A stretch of 33,932 nt of DNA. Origin: Candidatus Symbiothrix sp. (GTDB taxonomy: Bacteria; Bacteroidota; Bacteroidia; Bacteroidales; Azobacteroidaceae). The number at the start of each line of letters is the position of its first letter. Position 1 is the first letter of the stretch. Of the stretch, positions 7,649 through 16,548 are shown in pieces. The translations under genes and the position numbers were made by a program. The stretch is from assembly GCA_031261285.1 (NCBI GenBank), contig JAISKM010000151.1, forward strand, positions 1 through 33,932, read 5' to 3'. The notes under the pieces were generated by a model that had not been told where the DNA came from, searched no databases, and saw nothing but the letters and a program-made list of their open reading frames with translations.

Positions 7649-8210
7649 TACATTATATACTATCACGATTTTTTCCGAGAACATGGTCGGATTGTTGAAC
7701 CAAGTGACGATTATTTTCACGCGTCGCGGGTTGAATATTGAGACGCTTTCTGTGTCGCCATCCGCCATTGCAGGGATTCACAAGTTCACAATCACGACTT
7801 TATCCGACCAAGAAATGATTGAAAAAGTGGTCAAACAAATTGACAAACGCGTGGGCATTGTGAAATCGTATTACCATACCGACAAGGATTTGATTCATCA
7901 GGAAATCGCGTTATACAAGCTTTCAACACAGAAGTTACTCTCTTTGGGGTCGATTGAAGACATCATCCGTCGCTACAATGCCCGCATTTTGGACATGACG
8001 GACGTGTGGACGGTACTCGAAAAAACAGGACATCACGACGATACCCAAGCCCTGTTTGAAGAATTGAAAGAAAAAATTGGTGTGTTGCAATTCATCCGTT
8101 CGGGACGAGTATCCATCACCAAATCCAATGTAGAACGGTTAAGTGATATGCTCGCAGCAATAGAAGAAAAAATAAATAACAATACAAAGTGTTCTGAAAG
8201 GACTACATGA
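7641..8210 (+). CDS. ilvN: Acetolactate synthase small (regulatory) subunit
   Basis: The regulatory subunit binds IlvB and passes on feedback inhibition, usually by valine. At 189 residues it has an N-terminal ACT domain (YTITIFSENMVGLLNQVT, then RRGLNIETLSVS) and the C-terminal small-subunit domain. The ATG overlaps the end of ilvB by eight bases. The last residues are Asn/Lys-rich and end just before a REP-like fragment at 8215-8240, which shares its CCCAACGGCAACGCC core with the array near 737. Confidence 0.93.
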   Translation: MNNTLYTITIFSENMVGLLNQVTIIFTRRGLNIETLSVSPSAIAGIHKFTITTLSDQEMIEKVVKQIDKRVGIVKSYYHTDKDLIHQEIALYKLSTQKLLSLGSIEDIIRRYNARILDMTDVWTVLEKTGHHDDTQALFEELKEKIGVLQFIRSGRVSITKSNVERLSDMLAAIEEKINNNTKCSERTT

Positions 8211-8284
8211 CCCAGCCCAACGGCAACGCCTGGGGGTTGTGGGAATGGAATTGAAGTGAAAATAAACATTTAATAAATAAAAAA
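8211..8284. repeat. REP-like fragment between ilvN and ilvC
   Basis: The segment CCCAACGGCAACGCC at 8216-8230 is the same core as 731-745. Bacteroides ilv operons often carry an acyl-ACP thioesterase gene between ilvN and ilvC; here only this short repeat-bearing gap is present. Confidence 0.6.
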
Positions 8285-9331
8285 ATGGCAATAATTAATT
8301 TTGGCGGGGTTGACGAACAAGTCGTGACCCGTGAAGAATTTCCTTTGGAAAAAGCAAGAGAAGTGTTGAAAAACGAAACCATCGCAGTGATCGGTTACGG
8401 CGTACAAGGTCCCGGACAATCATTGAACTTGCGCGACAATGGCTTCAACGTCATCGTTGGTCAACGCAAAGGTGGCAAAACGTGGGACAAAGCCGTTGCT
8501 GACGGTTGGGTGCCGGGCGAAACGCTTTTCGACATCGAAGAAGCAGTACAAAAAGGTACAATTATTCAATATTTGTTGTCTGACGCGGCTCAAATCGAGG
8601 TTTGGCCTCGTATCAAGCCGTATTTAACAGCGGGCAAAGCCTTGTATTTTTCTCACGGCTTTGGCATCACTTACAAAGAACGCACAGGCATCGTGCCTCC
8701 AACCGACATTGACGTGATTTTGGTAGCTCCAAAAGGTTCGGGAACGTCTTTGCGCCGTATGTTTTTGGAAGGTCGCGGGTTGAATTCGTCGTTTGGCGTA
8801 TTCCAGGATGCCACCGGCAAAGCGCGTGACCGTGCAATCGCATTAGGTATCGGCGTGGGATCAGGCTATTTATTTGAAACGACTTTCAAACGCGAAGTGT
8901 ATTCCGATTTGACCGGCGAACGCGGTACGTTGATGGGCGCCATCCAAGGACTTCTGTTGGCACAATACGAGGTGTTGCGCGAAAACGGACACACGCCTTC
9001 GGAAGCGTTCAACGAAACCGTTGAAGAATTGACGCAATCGTTGATGCCTTTGTTCGCAGAAAACGGTATGGATTGGATGTATGCCAACTGCTCCACCACG
9101 GCTCAACGCGGTGCTTTGGACTGGATGGGACCTTTTCACGATGCGTCTAAACCGGTTTTCGCCAAATTGTACAGCGAGGTAGCGTGCGGCAACGAAGCAC
9201 AACGCTCCATCGACACCAACTCTAAACCGGATTACCGCGCAGGTTTGGATGCCGAATTGAAAGCCTTACGCGAAAGCGAAATGTGGCGCACCGGTGCTGT
9301 TGTTCGCAAATTGCGTCCGGAAAACAATTAA
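8285..9331 (+). CDS. ilvC: Ketol-acid reductoisomerase
   Basis: IlvC rearranges and reduces acetolactate or acetohydroxybutyrate to the dihydroxy acid, using NADPH and Mg2+, the second step of branched-chain amino acid synthesis. The 348-residue protein has the Rossmann loop VIGYGVQGPGQ, the cofactor-specificity loop VIVGQRKGGKTW, HGFGI, and the conserved SDLTGERGTL with the metal-binding Asp and Glu. The length is typical of class I enzymes. It lies 74 bases after ilvN and most likely belongs to the same transcript. ilvD and ilvA are not in the window. Confidence 0.95.
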   Translation: MAIINFGGVDEQVVTREEFPLEKAREVLKNETIAVIGYGVQGPGQSLNLRDNGFNVIVGQRKGGKTWDKAVADGWVPGETLFDIEEAVQKGTIIQYLLSDAAQIEVWPRIKPYLTAGKALYFSHGFGITYKERTGIVPPTDIDVILVAPKGSGTSLRRMFLEGRGLNSSFGVFQDATGKARDRAIALGIGVGSGYLFETTFKREVYSDLTGERGTLMGAIQGLLLAQYEVLRENGHTPSEAFNETVEELTQSLMPLFAENGMDWMYANCSTTAQRGALDWMGPFHDASKPVFAKLYSEVACGNEAQRSIDTNSKPDYRAGLDAELKALRESEMWRTGAVVRKLRPENN

Positions 9332-9333
9332 AA

Positions 9334-9381
9334 GCTCTCGTAGAGAGCACAGCTATATAGCCAGTAGCCTCAGGCTACTGG
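9334..9381. repeat. Two palindromes after ilvC
   Basis: GCTCTC/GAGAGC at 9334-9348 and CCAGTAGCCT/AGGCTACTGG at 9361-9381 (10-bp perfect arms around one base). They may act as a terminator or mRNA-end structure, but there is no clear U-tract; the second looks like another REP-type element. Confidence 0.65.
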
Positions 9382-9437
9382 TGTGTATATAAGATGATCC
9401 CTATTTTGCCTGCAGCGCAGGCGCATATAACACAAAA

Positions 9438-10001
9438 ATGAAAAACAAAAAAACATACAGGTTATTAGTGTTGATGTTGTTGGTAATGGCGTTTGTGGGA
9501 GGAAATTCCTGCAAAACAGCGAAGCCAACCACTCAAGTTGTGCCGCAACAAGAGACGATTTCGTCAAACCTGAAAGTGACTTTCAGAAAAGACAGCTACG
9601 CAAGTGGGATCACGCTGGATGGTCAACTGCGACTTGTCAAAGACAAGGCGATTCAGGTGTCTATGCGTATGCCAATTTTTGGAACAGAGGTAGCAAAGGT
9701 GGTGATTACGCCGGCTCACGTTCTGATTATCGACCGTTTACACAAGACTTTTGTGTATGAGGTGGTTTCGGAAGTCCAAGAAAAATTGACGATTGATTTA
9801 GATTACAACAGTTTGGAAGCGGAATTTTCTCAACCAAAGGATGATATAAGTTTCAATATTCATGACTCCGAATTTGATGTGAGGTTTCTAAATTTCGAGA
9901 AAAATAAGGATTTCACGATTGACGACACGCCACCTAATCCTGAAAAATATACGCAAGTGGCTTTGGATCAATTGATTGAACTTATCAAAAGAAGTTTGTG
10001 A
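9438..10001 (+). CDS. DUF4292-type lipoprotein
   Basis: This 187-residue protein has a Lys-rich start, a hydrophobic stretch and a lipobox-like GGNSC at residues 22-26, so it is probably lipid-anchored in the outer membrane facing the periplasm. The body (LKVTFRKDSYASGITLDGQ, then SMRMPIFGTEVAKVVITP) matches DUF4292 proteins, which resemble the outer-membrane lipoprotein carriers/receptors LolA/LolB in overall beta-sheet form. The TGA overlaps the ATG of the following EnvC-like gene by one base, a pairing seen in other Bacteroidota. The role is not known; lipoprotein or envelope maintenance is a guess. Confidence 0.82.
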   Translation: MKNKKTYRLLVLMLLVMAFVGGNSCKTAKPTTQVVPQQETISSNLKVTFRKDSYASGITLDGQLRLVKDKAIQVSMRMPIFGTEVAKVVITPAHVLIIDRLHKTFVYEVVSEVQEKLTIDLDYNSLEAEFSQPKDDISFNIHDSEFDVRFLNFEKNKDFTIDDTPPNPEKYTQVALDQLIELIKRSL

Positions 10002-11443
10002 TGACAATGCGACGCTGGGCGTATGCCATACGCTCCTACATAGTATTACTGTTATTTTCGTTTGCCACGATAACATTATCGGCGCAGACCGGGAAATCAA
10101 CGTCCAAATCGAAACAAACAACAACGCAGAAAGCGCCTGCCAAAAAAACAACGACCAAACGAGCACCGGCAAAAAAAGCCACAGCCAAACAAGCACCGGC
10201 GAAAAAAACGACCGTAAAGCCTAAAACGACGTCCGGCAGGTCTGCTTCCGCATCTACTTCCTCGCCGGCTTCACAGTCCAAACAAAGTCTCGAACAGCAG
10301 CGCAAATCCTTGTTGAACGAGATTGAACAGACCAGCAAACTATTGAACGAAAATAAAAAATCTATTTCGGCAGTACAAAGTCGCCTGACATTGGTTGCCA
10401 AACAGATTGACGATCGCAAACAGGTGTTGACGATTTTGGGAAAAGAAATCGATCAAACGTCGTCTGAAATAGGCACTAAAGAGCAGGTAATCAATGAATT
10501 AGTACAAAATCTAAAACTTAAAAAAGAGCACTACGCTATTTCCGTACGGAAAATGCACAAACAGCAAAACAACGGCGAACAACTGCTCTGGATTCTGTCT
10601 GCCGACCATTTGTCACAATCCTACCGCCGGATGTTGTACTTGCGAAACTATGCAGAATGGCGCAAAAATCAAGCGGAAGAAATTCAGGTGCAACAGGCAC
10701 AAGTGACTGCCGAAAAGCAGATGTTGGAAATCAAAAAACGCGAAAAAGAAGGTTTGGCGGCCATCAAGCGTACCGAAGAAGCTAAATTGGAACAAGAGGA
10801 GGCTACCAAAAAAACGGAAGCAGCTAATTTGGCTAAAAATGCCAAAAAATTGGAGGCGCAACTGAAAACGAAGCGTCAACAGGCGGACGCTCTGAATCGC
10901 AAAATCGAACAAATCATCGCTGCCGAAGTAGCAGCTGCTCAAAAAGCCGCCCAAGCACAACCGAAAACGGAGCGTAAAGCAGCCACCAAAGGTGGTTTCG
11001 CGATGACGAAAGAGGAGCAAACGCTGTCGTCTAATTTCGCGAACAACAAGGGACGATTGCCTTTCCCGCTCAAAGGCAGCTATCGCATTACCGAACATTT
11101 TGGCGTGCAACAGTACGAAAATTTGAAAAATGTGCAGCACAACAGCAACGGCATCAAGATAGAAACGTCCAAGGGCAATCGCGCCAAAGCGGTGTTTGAC
11201 GGCGTCGTATCAGGTATTTTCCTTGTGCCGGGCTATCAAACGTCTATCATTCTCAGACATGGTAACTACCTGACGCTCTATGCCAATCTCGAACAAGTGT
11301 CGGTGAAAAAAGGCGATAAAGTGAAAACGGGTCAAGACCTGGGCAGTATCTACACCGACTCGGCAACCGGCGAAACCGCCCTCTATTTTGAGTTGTGGAA
11401 GGAGCAAACAAAACAAAATCCGGAGCCGTGGCTCAATAGATAG
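10001..11443 (+). CDS. EnvC-like murein hydrolase activator (degenerate LytM)
   Basis: A secreted protein of 480 residues: signal peptide at about 10-28, a Lys/Ala/Thr-rich linker with three APAKK units at about residues 45-72, a long coiled coil (about 90-315) and a C-terminal LytM/peptidase M23 domain. The LytM domain keeps the fold signature around VFDGVVSGIF and ILRHGNYLTLYANL but has lost zinc ligands: the usual HxxxD place reads HNSNGIKIE and the HxH place reads LYFELW. Such proteins do not cut peptidoglycan but activate amidases during cell separation. A GTG at 9998 is an alternative start; the ATG at 10001 overlaps the previous stop. Confidence 0.87.
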   Translation: MTMRRWAYAIRSYIVLLLFSFATITLSAQTGKSTSKSKQTTTQKAPAKKTTTKRAPAKKATAKQAPAKKTTVKPKTTSGRSASASTSSPASQSKQSLEQQRKSLLNEIEQTSKLLNENKKSISAVQSRLTLVAKQIDDRKQVLTILGKEIDQTSSEIGTKEQVINELVQNLKLKKEHYAISVRKMHKQQNNGEQLLWILSADHLSQSYRRMLYLRNYAEWRKNQAEEIQVQQAQVTAEKQMLEIKKREKEGLAAIKRTEEAKLEQEEATKKTEAANLAKNAKKLEAQLKTKRQQADALNRKIEQIIAAEVAAAQKAAQAQPKTERKAATKGGFAMTKEEQTLSSNFANNKGRLPFPLKGSYRITEHFGVQQYENLKNVQHNSNGIKIETSKGNRAKAVFDGVVSGIFLVPGYQTSIILRHGNYLTLYANLEQVSVKKGDKVKTGQDLGSIYTDSATGETALYFELWKEQTKQNPEPWLNR

Positions 11444-11500
11444 TTATTAGAGTTTAGAGTGTAGTTATTAGAGTTTAGAGTGGAGTTATTAGAGTGGAGA
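11441..11500. repeat. 21-bp tandem repeat, about 2.6 units
   Basis: TAGTTATTAGAGTTTAGAGTG occurs at 11441-11461 and again at 11462-11482, with a partial third unit from 11483. The TAG stop of the EnvC-like gene is the first codon of the first unit. Confidence 0.85.
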
Positions 11501-11531
11501 ATGGTTGTATTGTCATTGCGAGGGTGAAGTT

Positions 11532-12197
11532 ATGGGTTATTTGGTACAGGAACCGGCATTAGTGTTACATTCAGGTGGTCAGGATTCGACGACTTGTCTG
11601 TTTTGGGCATTGAAACACTTCAAAGAGGTGCGAACGCTCTGCATCACGTATGGCCAACGTCATGCGCAGGAGGTGGAAGTGGCTCAAAAAATTGCGATTG
11701 ATGCCGGTGTGCCGTTTCAGGTGCTGGACGCCACGCTGATTAGCAAATTGGCTGATAATTCGCTGACTAATCCCAATATTACGATGGATCAAGAAAAGCC
11801 TGCGGATTCGTATCCCAACACGTTTGTGCCCGGACGCAATTTGCTTTTTTTGACGTTTGCCGCCGTTATTGCTCGCTCTTATGGCATCCGGAACATCGTC
11901 ACAGGTGTTTCACAAGCAGATTACAGTGGTTATCCCGACTGCCGTGATACGTTTATTCGCTCTGCCAACACGACGCTGAACCTCGCGATGGACGAGCAAT
12001 TCATCATCCATACTCCGCTCATGTGGCTCACAAAAGCCGAAACATGGGCACTCGCCGACGAGTTAGGCGTGTTAGAAATCGTCAAAAACAACACTCTCAC
12101 CTGTTACAACAGCATCATTGCCGAAGGTTGCGGTCATTGCCCCGCCTGCAAACTCCGCCAAGCCGGCTTGGCAGAATACGAAAACAGTAGAAACTAA
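11532..12197 (+). CDS. queC: 7-cyano-7-deazaguanine synthase
   Basis: QueC makes preQ0 from 7-carboxy-7-deazaguanine, ammonia and ATP in the queuosine tRNA-modification pathway. The 221-residue protein has the PP-loop [16 protein letters not shown] near the N-terminus, [14 protein letters not shown] in the middle, and the zinc site [10 protein letters not shown] near the C-terminus preceded by NNTLTCYN. I use ATG 11532; an upstream TTG at 11505 would add nine residues encoded by repeat-like intergenic sequence. No queD, queE or queF is in the window. It converges on the outer-membrane protein gene, with a 45-base gap. Confidence 0.93.
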   Translation: MGYLVQEPALVLHSGGQDSTTCLFWALKHFKEVRTLCITYGQRHAQEVEVAQKIAIDAGVPFQVLDATLISKLADNSLTNPNITMDQEKPADSYPNTFVPGRNLLFLTFAAVIARSYGIRNIVTGVSQADYSGYPDCRDTFIRSANTTLNLAMDEQFIIHTPLMWLTKAETWALADELGVLEIVKNNTLTCYNSIIAEGCGHCPACKLRQAGLAEYENSRN

Positions 12198-12242
12198 GTG
12201 AGTCTATGCCAAAATAAGCGCAGGTATTTTTGCGCAAGTGCG

Positions 12243-15194
12243 TTACATTGGTCTTCCGCCGCCTGGTCTACCGCCACCCGGTCCGCCCCAACCACCGCGT
12301 TCGCGTCTTTCACCGCCATTGAAATCGCTGGCTTTTGCCGAACTGGATTTAGGAAATATGGTGAATTTATAGATGAAACTACACATAAAATAGCTCGGGA
12401 TAACGGTTGTTTCGCTGGTTCGGAAACCGTTGGTTGTTGCCGCTGCCATCACGTTGTTGCGGTCTTGCAGAATGTCGTAAATTTGCAACTTCAAGGAGCC
12501 CGTGCCGATGGATTTACTGAATAATTGCTTCATCGCGTAGGCGTTCCACATCGTTTGAGAGATGTTGTAGCCTTGCGCATAGCCCTTGCGAGCCGACCAT
12601 GAAATGTCGGTATTCAACGTCCAGTGGTAGGGCAAATACCATGTTGTGTTGTAGCCGGCGCCAAAATCGTAGGTTTCCTGATTGCTCGTTGGACGCGCCG
12701 AATAGGAAATGTCGTTGTAGCGAATGGATGCGTTGATGCCCATGTCGAACAGTTCGGAACGGTAGTTCAGTGAAACATTTTCCATCAACGACAGGTTTTT
12801 CATACGGTTGGGAGCTTCGTTGACAAACGAATTAGTTTCGCGAAAAGACACATTCATAAAATCGGAAACCGAGAATTTTTTATTGCGAAAAGGCATATTG
12901 AACATGCCGCGAACGTTAGCATTCCAGTTACCGTTAACGTTTTTATAGGTAGTCTGACGCACACCGGCGGGGAGGTCTAATTCCGTATTGGGTCCCATTT
13001 GGGTGATACTTGTGATGTCGTTGAACGAAAAGTTTCCTTCGGCACTAATGCGGTAAGCCAATTGTGTTTCCGGAACATATTTGTTGAACTGCAAGCGCAT
13101 ACTGTTGCTGTATCCGGGTTTCAGGTCCGGATTTCCTTTCACCCAATCGGTTGGACGCGTTTGGTCGACATAATCGCGCAACTGAGTGGCTGACGGCTGA
13201 TTTGTTTCACCTTCGTATTGAAATTCCAACGTAGTGCGTTGTGCAAAATTGTATTTAAACCGGATATTCGGTGAAAAGTTAACCACATCTTGTGTGATAT
13301 TGGAAATCAACGAATCGCCCATCACATTACGCAAATGTCCATCGAAATCGTGCGCGATTTCAAATTTTGGGATTTGTCCCACTGACGGTTGATAGGTCTT
13401 ATTCTCGGATTTTGACGGGTCAACATTAAACCCAAGTGTCCAGTTGTATTTTGCACGCTGTGCTTTGAAACTCAGTCCGATACGTTGATTGGTTGATGTG
13501 CGCTTGGTACTGCGACTTTGCGACGGATTGATAAAGGCTGTATCCGGTTCCAACCACTCGCTCCAAGGAGCTTCAATGCCATCTACGATATCGTAAGTAC
13601 TGTTGATATCTTTGGTGTTGGATTGTGTAAAGCGGTAGTTAAATTGGAGAAAATTGTTGTGTCCAATCGGTTCAACGTACGACACGCGTGCGCGGTAGCT
13701 GTTGGATTGATCATCGTTTTCATCGCGCTGATTGCGGTATTCATAGCCGAGAAAATTGCCGTCGCTGTAATTGGCTTTGTCCCAAATGCTGCGTTCTTGT
13801 GAGTTATTATTGCTGTAATTACCGGCGAGATTCAATGCCAATACGCGCCCGGGTTTGTTGGCGAATTGGTGGGCATAATCTAATTGACCACCGACACTGT
13901 AACCGTCTCCTGTGTTGTGAGCGGTGGTTTGAGAACTAAAAATACTGTCGAGTTCCACCTTCTTATCGGCATCATAATTGAGTCGGTCGGCAAATTCTAA
14001 TTCGTGACTTTCACTTTTATTGTAGCGAAAGTTCGGACGGAACTTCAGGGTATTGAGCGTGTCGGGTTTCCACTCAAAATTCATGTTGGCAGACACGTTT
14101 TTAGACGAGTATTGATTCGTGGTTTGTGTTTTATCTAACTGCGAGTGTGCTGCAATCGTGGTTTGCTCTACTTGGCTATGCGAATCGTTGTCAGATGAAT
14201 TGAAACGCACATCCGCATTCATATTCAGCGTTTTGGAAAGCTCCTTATTGATGTTGAGGCTGACATTTTGCGATTCGGCAATACCACCACTGCCACGTCG
14301 CATCCGCATGCCGCCAAATTGGTTTGCGCCTAAATCGGCCGCCCCCATGTTATTATTGTTATTTGCACCCAAAATCAGGGTGACGCGGTCGTTATTTTGC
14401 ATGTGATTGACGAATGCGCCGCCTTGGTAACGGAAATCGTTCGGCTCAGCCCGGTCTGCTCCGCCTCCGAGCAACAGATTGCCCATCGTGCCTTTTTTCA
14501 TTCCGGGACGAATGGTCAGGTTGATGATTGTTTCTTCTTCGCCGTCGTCAAAGCCTGTCATACGTGCCATCTCTGATTTTTGGTCAAGCACTTGCAGCTT
14601 TTCAATCATGTCTACCGGAAGATTTTTCGATGCCACTTGCGGATCGTCGGAAAAGAAATCCTTATTGTCGACCATGAATTTCTTCACTTCTTTGCCGTTG
14701 ACCGTGATTTTCCCGTCTTTATCCACTTCCACGCCGGGTAATTTTTTCAGCAGGTCTTCGACTACGGCATTTTCGGCTACCTTGTAAGAGGCGGCATCGT
14801 ATTCCACCGTATCGCCTTTCATCACGACATCGGGCCGTTTGCCTTCCACGACTACTTCGCCCAGCATGATGGTGTTTTCGGTCATATACAGTTTGCCGAG
14901 ATTTTGGTTGGTTTTCAGATTAACGTTGGTGGTGATAGTATCATATCCCAAGTAGGTGATTTGCAAAACATAATTGCCTGTGGCAGCATCTCTTAACGAA
15001 AAGGCGCCGTTGGCATTGCTAATGGCGCCCATCACAAAAGCCTTCGTTTTTGCGTTGAGAAGTGACACACTGCCGGCAATAATCGGCTCGTTGTCGCTTT
15101 TATCTAAAATTGTACCGGACAAATTCGCTGTTTGTTGCCCCAAAACAGTCACTGAACACAGAAAAAGAAGTAAAACACTACCAATATTTTTCAT
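12243..15194 (-). CDS. TonB-receptor-like outer-membrane beta-barrel protein
   Basis: A 983-residue outer-membrane protein: signal peptide at residues 1-20, a carboxypeptidase regulatory-like domain (SGTILDKSDNEPIIAGSVSL to about residue 100), a plug-like domain with DLLKKLPGVEVDKDGKITV, then a large beta-barrel rich in aromatic and Asn residues. This matches the OMP_b-brl_3 type of TonB-dependent receptor relatives in Bacteroidota. The C-terminus after about residue 960 is a Gly/Arg tail (GGWGGPGGGRPGGGRPM), common in these proteins. I start at ATG 15194, giving a proper signal peptide; the ORF extends to 15239 without one. No SusD partner is adjacent, so it is not a typical glycan-uptake pair. 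The substrate is unknown. Confidence 0.87.
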   Translation of the reverse strand: MKNIGSVLLLFLCSVTVLGQQTANLSGTILDKSDNEPIIAGSVSLLNAKTKAFVMGAISNANGAFSLRDAATGNYVLQITYLGYDTITTNVNLKTNQNLGKLYMTENTIMLGEVVVEGKRPDVVMKGDTVEYDAASYKVAENAVVEDLLKKLPGVEVDKDGKITVNGKEVKKFMVDNKDFFSDDPQVASKNLPVDMIEKLQVLDQKSEMARMTGFDDGEEETIINLTIRPGMKKGTMGNLLLGGGADRAEPNDFRYQGGAFVNHMQNNDRVTLILGANNNNNMGAADLGANQFGGMRMRRGSGGIAESQNVSLNINKELSKTLNMNADVRFNSSDNDSHSQVEQTTIAAHSQLDKTQTTNQYSSKNVSANMNFEWKPDTLNTLKFRPNFRYNKSESHELEFADRLNYDADKKVELDSIFSSQTTAHNTGDGYSVGGQLDYAHQFANKPGRVLALNLAGNYSNNNSQERSIWDKANYSDGNFLGYEYRNQRDENDDQSNSYRARVSYVEPIGHNNFLQFNYRFTQSNTKDINSTYDIVDGIEAPWSEWLEPDTAFINPSQSRSTKRTSTNQRIGLSFKAQRAKYNWTLGFNVDPSKSENKTYQPSVGQIPKFEIAHDFDGHLRNVMGDSLISNITQDVVNFSPNIRFKYNFAQRTTLEFQYEGETNQPSATQLRDYVDQTRPTDWVKGNPDLKPGYSNSMRLQFNKYVPETQLAYRISAEGNFSFNDITSITQMGPNTELDLPAGVRQTTYKNVNGNWNANVRGMFNMPFRNKKFSVSDFMNVSFRETNSFVNEAPNRMKNLSLMENVSLNYRSELFDMGINASIRYNDISYSARPTSNQETYDFGAGYNTTWYLPYHWTLNTDISWSARKGYAQGYNISQTMWNAYAMKQLFSKSIGTGSLKLQIYDILQDRNNVMAAATTNGFRTSETTVIPSYFMCSFIYKFTIFPKSSSAKASDFNGGERRERGGWGGPGGGRPGGGRPM

Positions 15195-15315
15195 CAAAAA
15201 AATTTTATAAAACCAACGTCTATAACAAACAGACCGCAAAAGTCGGCAAAAGTTTAATGCAACCGTCGATTTTAATAAAATTTAACAGTTTGGCGACTTG
15301 TTTTGGAGCAACAGA

Positions 15316-15903
15316 TTAGTTGAGGGATTTCAACCGTTCCGTGAGTAAATTGACATGTACTTCTTCGTCGGCAATCAGTTTGGCGAGCATTTGCAGGCAA
15401 TATTTTGTCGTTTTGTTTTGTTTCAGCGGCGTGATTTTGTCCACGATCTCGTTGTAAGCTGAAATCGTGTCTTTTTCTGATTGGATATTGGCTTGCAGGG
15501 CTGTTGACGGCGATTTGCCGTAGTTGACAAACGTTGTTGTGTATTTTTGCGTATCAATGCGCCCGCCTAAATCGCAGATTAAATCGCCCAGATTGTCCAA
15601 ATGCTTCATTTCGACCATCGCGATGCCCATCAACATCTCGCCAAGTTCGTCATACAACGACTCTTGCGACACGTATTGAATAATCGCATTGAGTTCGGAA
15701 AAATCGCACGTGCCTTTGTAAACGGGCAAAAACCACATCCAATCCACCCCGTCGCCCGCTTTCGCCTCGCCATCGGGATAGACCACGTTGGAATTACTAT
15801 ACTTCATCGCATTGACCAAACCCAAGGTCAACGCATCCAATTGATTGGCACCGCGCTCTTTCATCAGGCGGTACATCATGCTTTTGTCTGTTGTAGTGTC
15901 CAT
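15316..15903 (-). CDS. Ferritin-like di-iron domain protein
   Basis: A 195-residue helical protein with the repeated Glu/His pattern of ferritin-like four-helix bundles: ELGEMLMGIAMVEMKHL (ExxH), SEKDTISAYNEI, and ADEEVHVNLL (ExxH). These would form a di-metal site as in rubrerythrin, bacterioferritin or manganese catalase relatives. No rubredoxin Cys pairs are present. A role in oxidative stress or iron handling is likely, but the substrate is unknown. A minus-strand -7 box (TATTTTTG) lies at 15944-15951. Confidence 0.78.
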   Translation of the reverse strand: MDTTTDKSMMYRLMKERGANQLDALTLGLVNAMKYSNSNVVYPDGEAKAGDGVDWMWFLPVYKGTCDFSELNAIIQYVSQESLYDELGEMLMGIAMVEMKHLDNLGDLICDLGGRIDTQKYTTTFVNYGKSPSTALQANIQSEKDTISAYNEIVDKITPLKQNKTTKYCLQMLAKLIADEEVHVNLLTERLKSLN

Positions 15904-15943
15904 AATTTTGAATTTTTTAGAACTTACCGTTTATATTAAAACA

Positions 15944-15951
15944 CAAAAATA
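15944..15951 (-). promoter_or_regulatory. -7 box of ferritin-like gene
   Basis: Minus-strand TATTTTTG fits TAnnTTTG, 41 bases before the start codon. No clear -33 TTG is seen. Confidence 0.4.
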
Positions 15952-16111
15952 GACAAAAAGTTTTGATTATTAACACATTTTGGGAAAAAATGTCTGCACT
16001 GTGTCATACAGTCCAATAGTTTCGCCATCATGTTTATTCACACCAAATATATGCCAAACTGCTGTCTTCATAACGTTTGAATTTATACCCGGCATCATTC
16101 ATCAGCGCACT

Positions 16112-16244
16112 GTAGGGGCGACCCTTGCGGTCGCCCCAAATGCGGTCGCCCAAAATACGGTTGCCCAAAATACGGTCGTCCCAAATGCGGTCGCCCCAAA
16201 TGCGGTCGTTAACAATAATGGGCGACCGCAAGGGTCGCCCCTAC
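16112..16244. repeat. REP palindrome split by a 15-bp tandem array
   Basis: Perfect 25-bp arms GTAGGGGCGACCCTTGCGG... lie at 16112-16136 and, inverted, at 16220-16244. Between them, starting inside the left arm, are six units of 15 bases at 16127, 16142, 16157, 16172, 16187 and 16202 with consensus GCGGTCGCCCCAAAT. Such an element would normally have a loop of a few bases; here it has been expanded. Confidence 0.9.
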
Positions 16245-16292
16245 GGACGGATTTTTTTATGGGCATCGTCGAAAATTTCAAACAATCGTTTC

Positions 16293-16342
16293 AGCTATGG
16301 CACCTTTTTGATTTGCGACTGCAAAGGCAGGCATTATTTTTG
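16293..16342 (-). repeat. Partial copy of tRNA-Phe 5' end and promoter region
   Basis: Fifty bases match 29340-29389 with two differences. On the minus strand this is a promoter-like segment (TGCCTTTG in place of TACCTTTG) followed by the first 13-14 bases of tRNA-Phe (GGTGCCATAGCT), after which the match ends. It is a remnant of a second tRNA-Phe locus. Confidence 0.85.
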
Positions 16343-16511
16343 CCCGCCCTGCGGTCTGTGGCACCATTTTTAGCAGTTACTTAGGTTATTTGGTTGTTAT
16401 CGCCAATACGATAATTGCACTGATTTTGTGTGTGGTTTAACTCACGGTTTAACTGACAATGTTAAAACAAGATTGTTTATAATTATTTTTATTCTCACTA
16501 TTTTTTAATAG

Positions 16512-16540
16512 AACGGCAAGCGTTTTTAGTGCCTGCCGTT
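16512..16540. repeat. AACGGCA hairpin downstream of HEPN gene
   Basis: AACGGCA (16512-16518) pairs with TGCCGTT (16534-16540). A similar hairpin lies at 17048-17077 on the other side of the HEPN gene. There is no U-tract, so it is not a standard terminator. Confidence 0.65.
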
Positions 16541-16548
16541 CGGATTGT

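Larger units (their letters stand above)
15980..16548. other. Gene-free stretch: palindrome, 15-bp array, tRNA-Phe flank copy
   Basis: No credible gene is seen. It holds the REP palindrome and its 15-bp array (16112-16244), a 50-base copy of the tRNA-Phe 5' end and promoter (16293-16342) and a hairpin at 16512-16540. The ORFs that cross the array are repeat artefacts. Confidence 0.7.

Noticed and set aside
12198-12524. Plus-strand ORF after queC
   Set aside because: It is antisense to the C-terminal part of the outer-membrane protein and Cys/Ala-rich, without a family resemblance.
16034-16231. Minus-strand ORF of repeated DRIWG/DRILG units
   Set aside because: It is the translation of the 15-bp tandem array and palindrome; no start signal or homologous protein type is evident.
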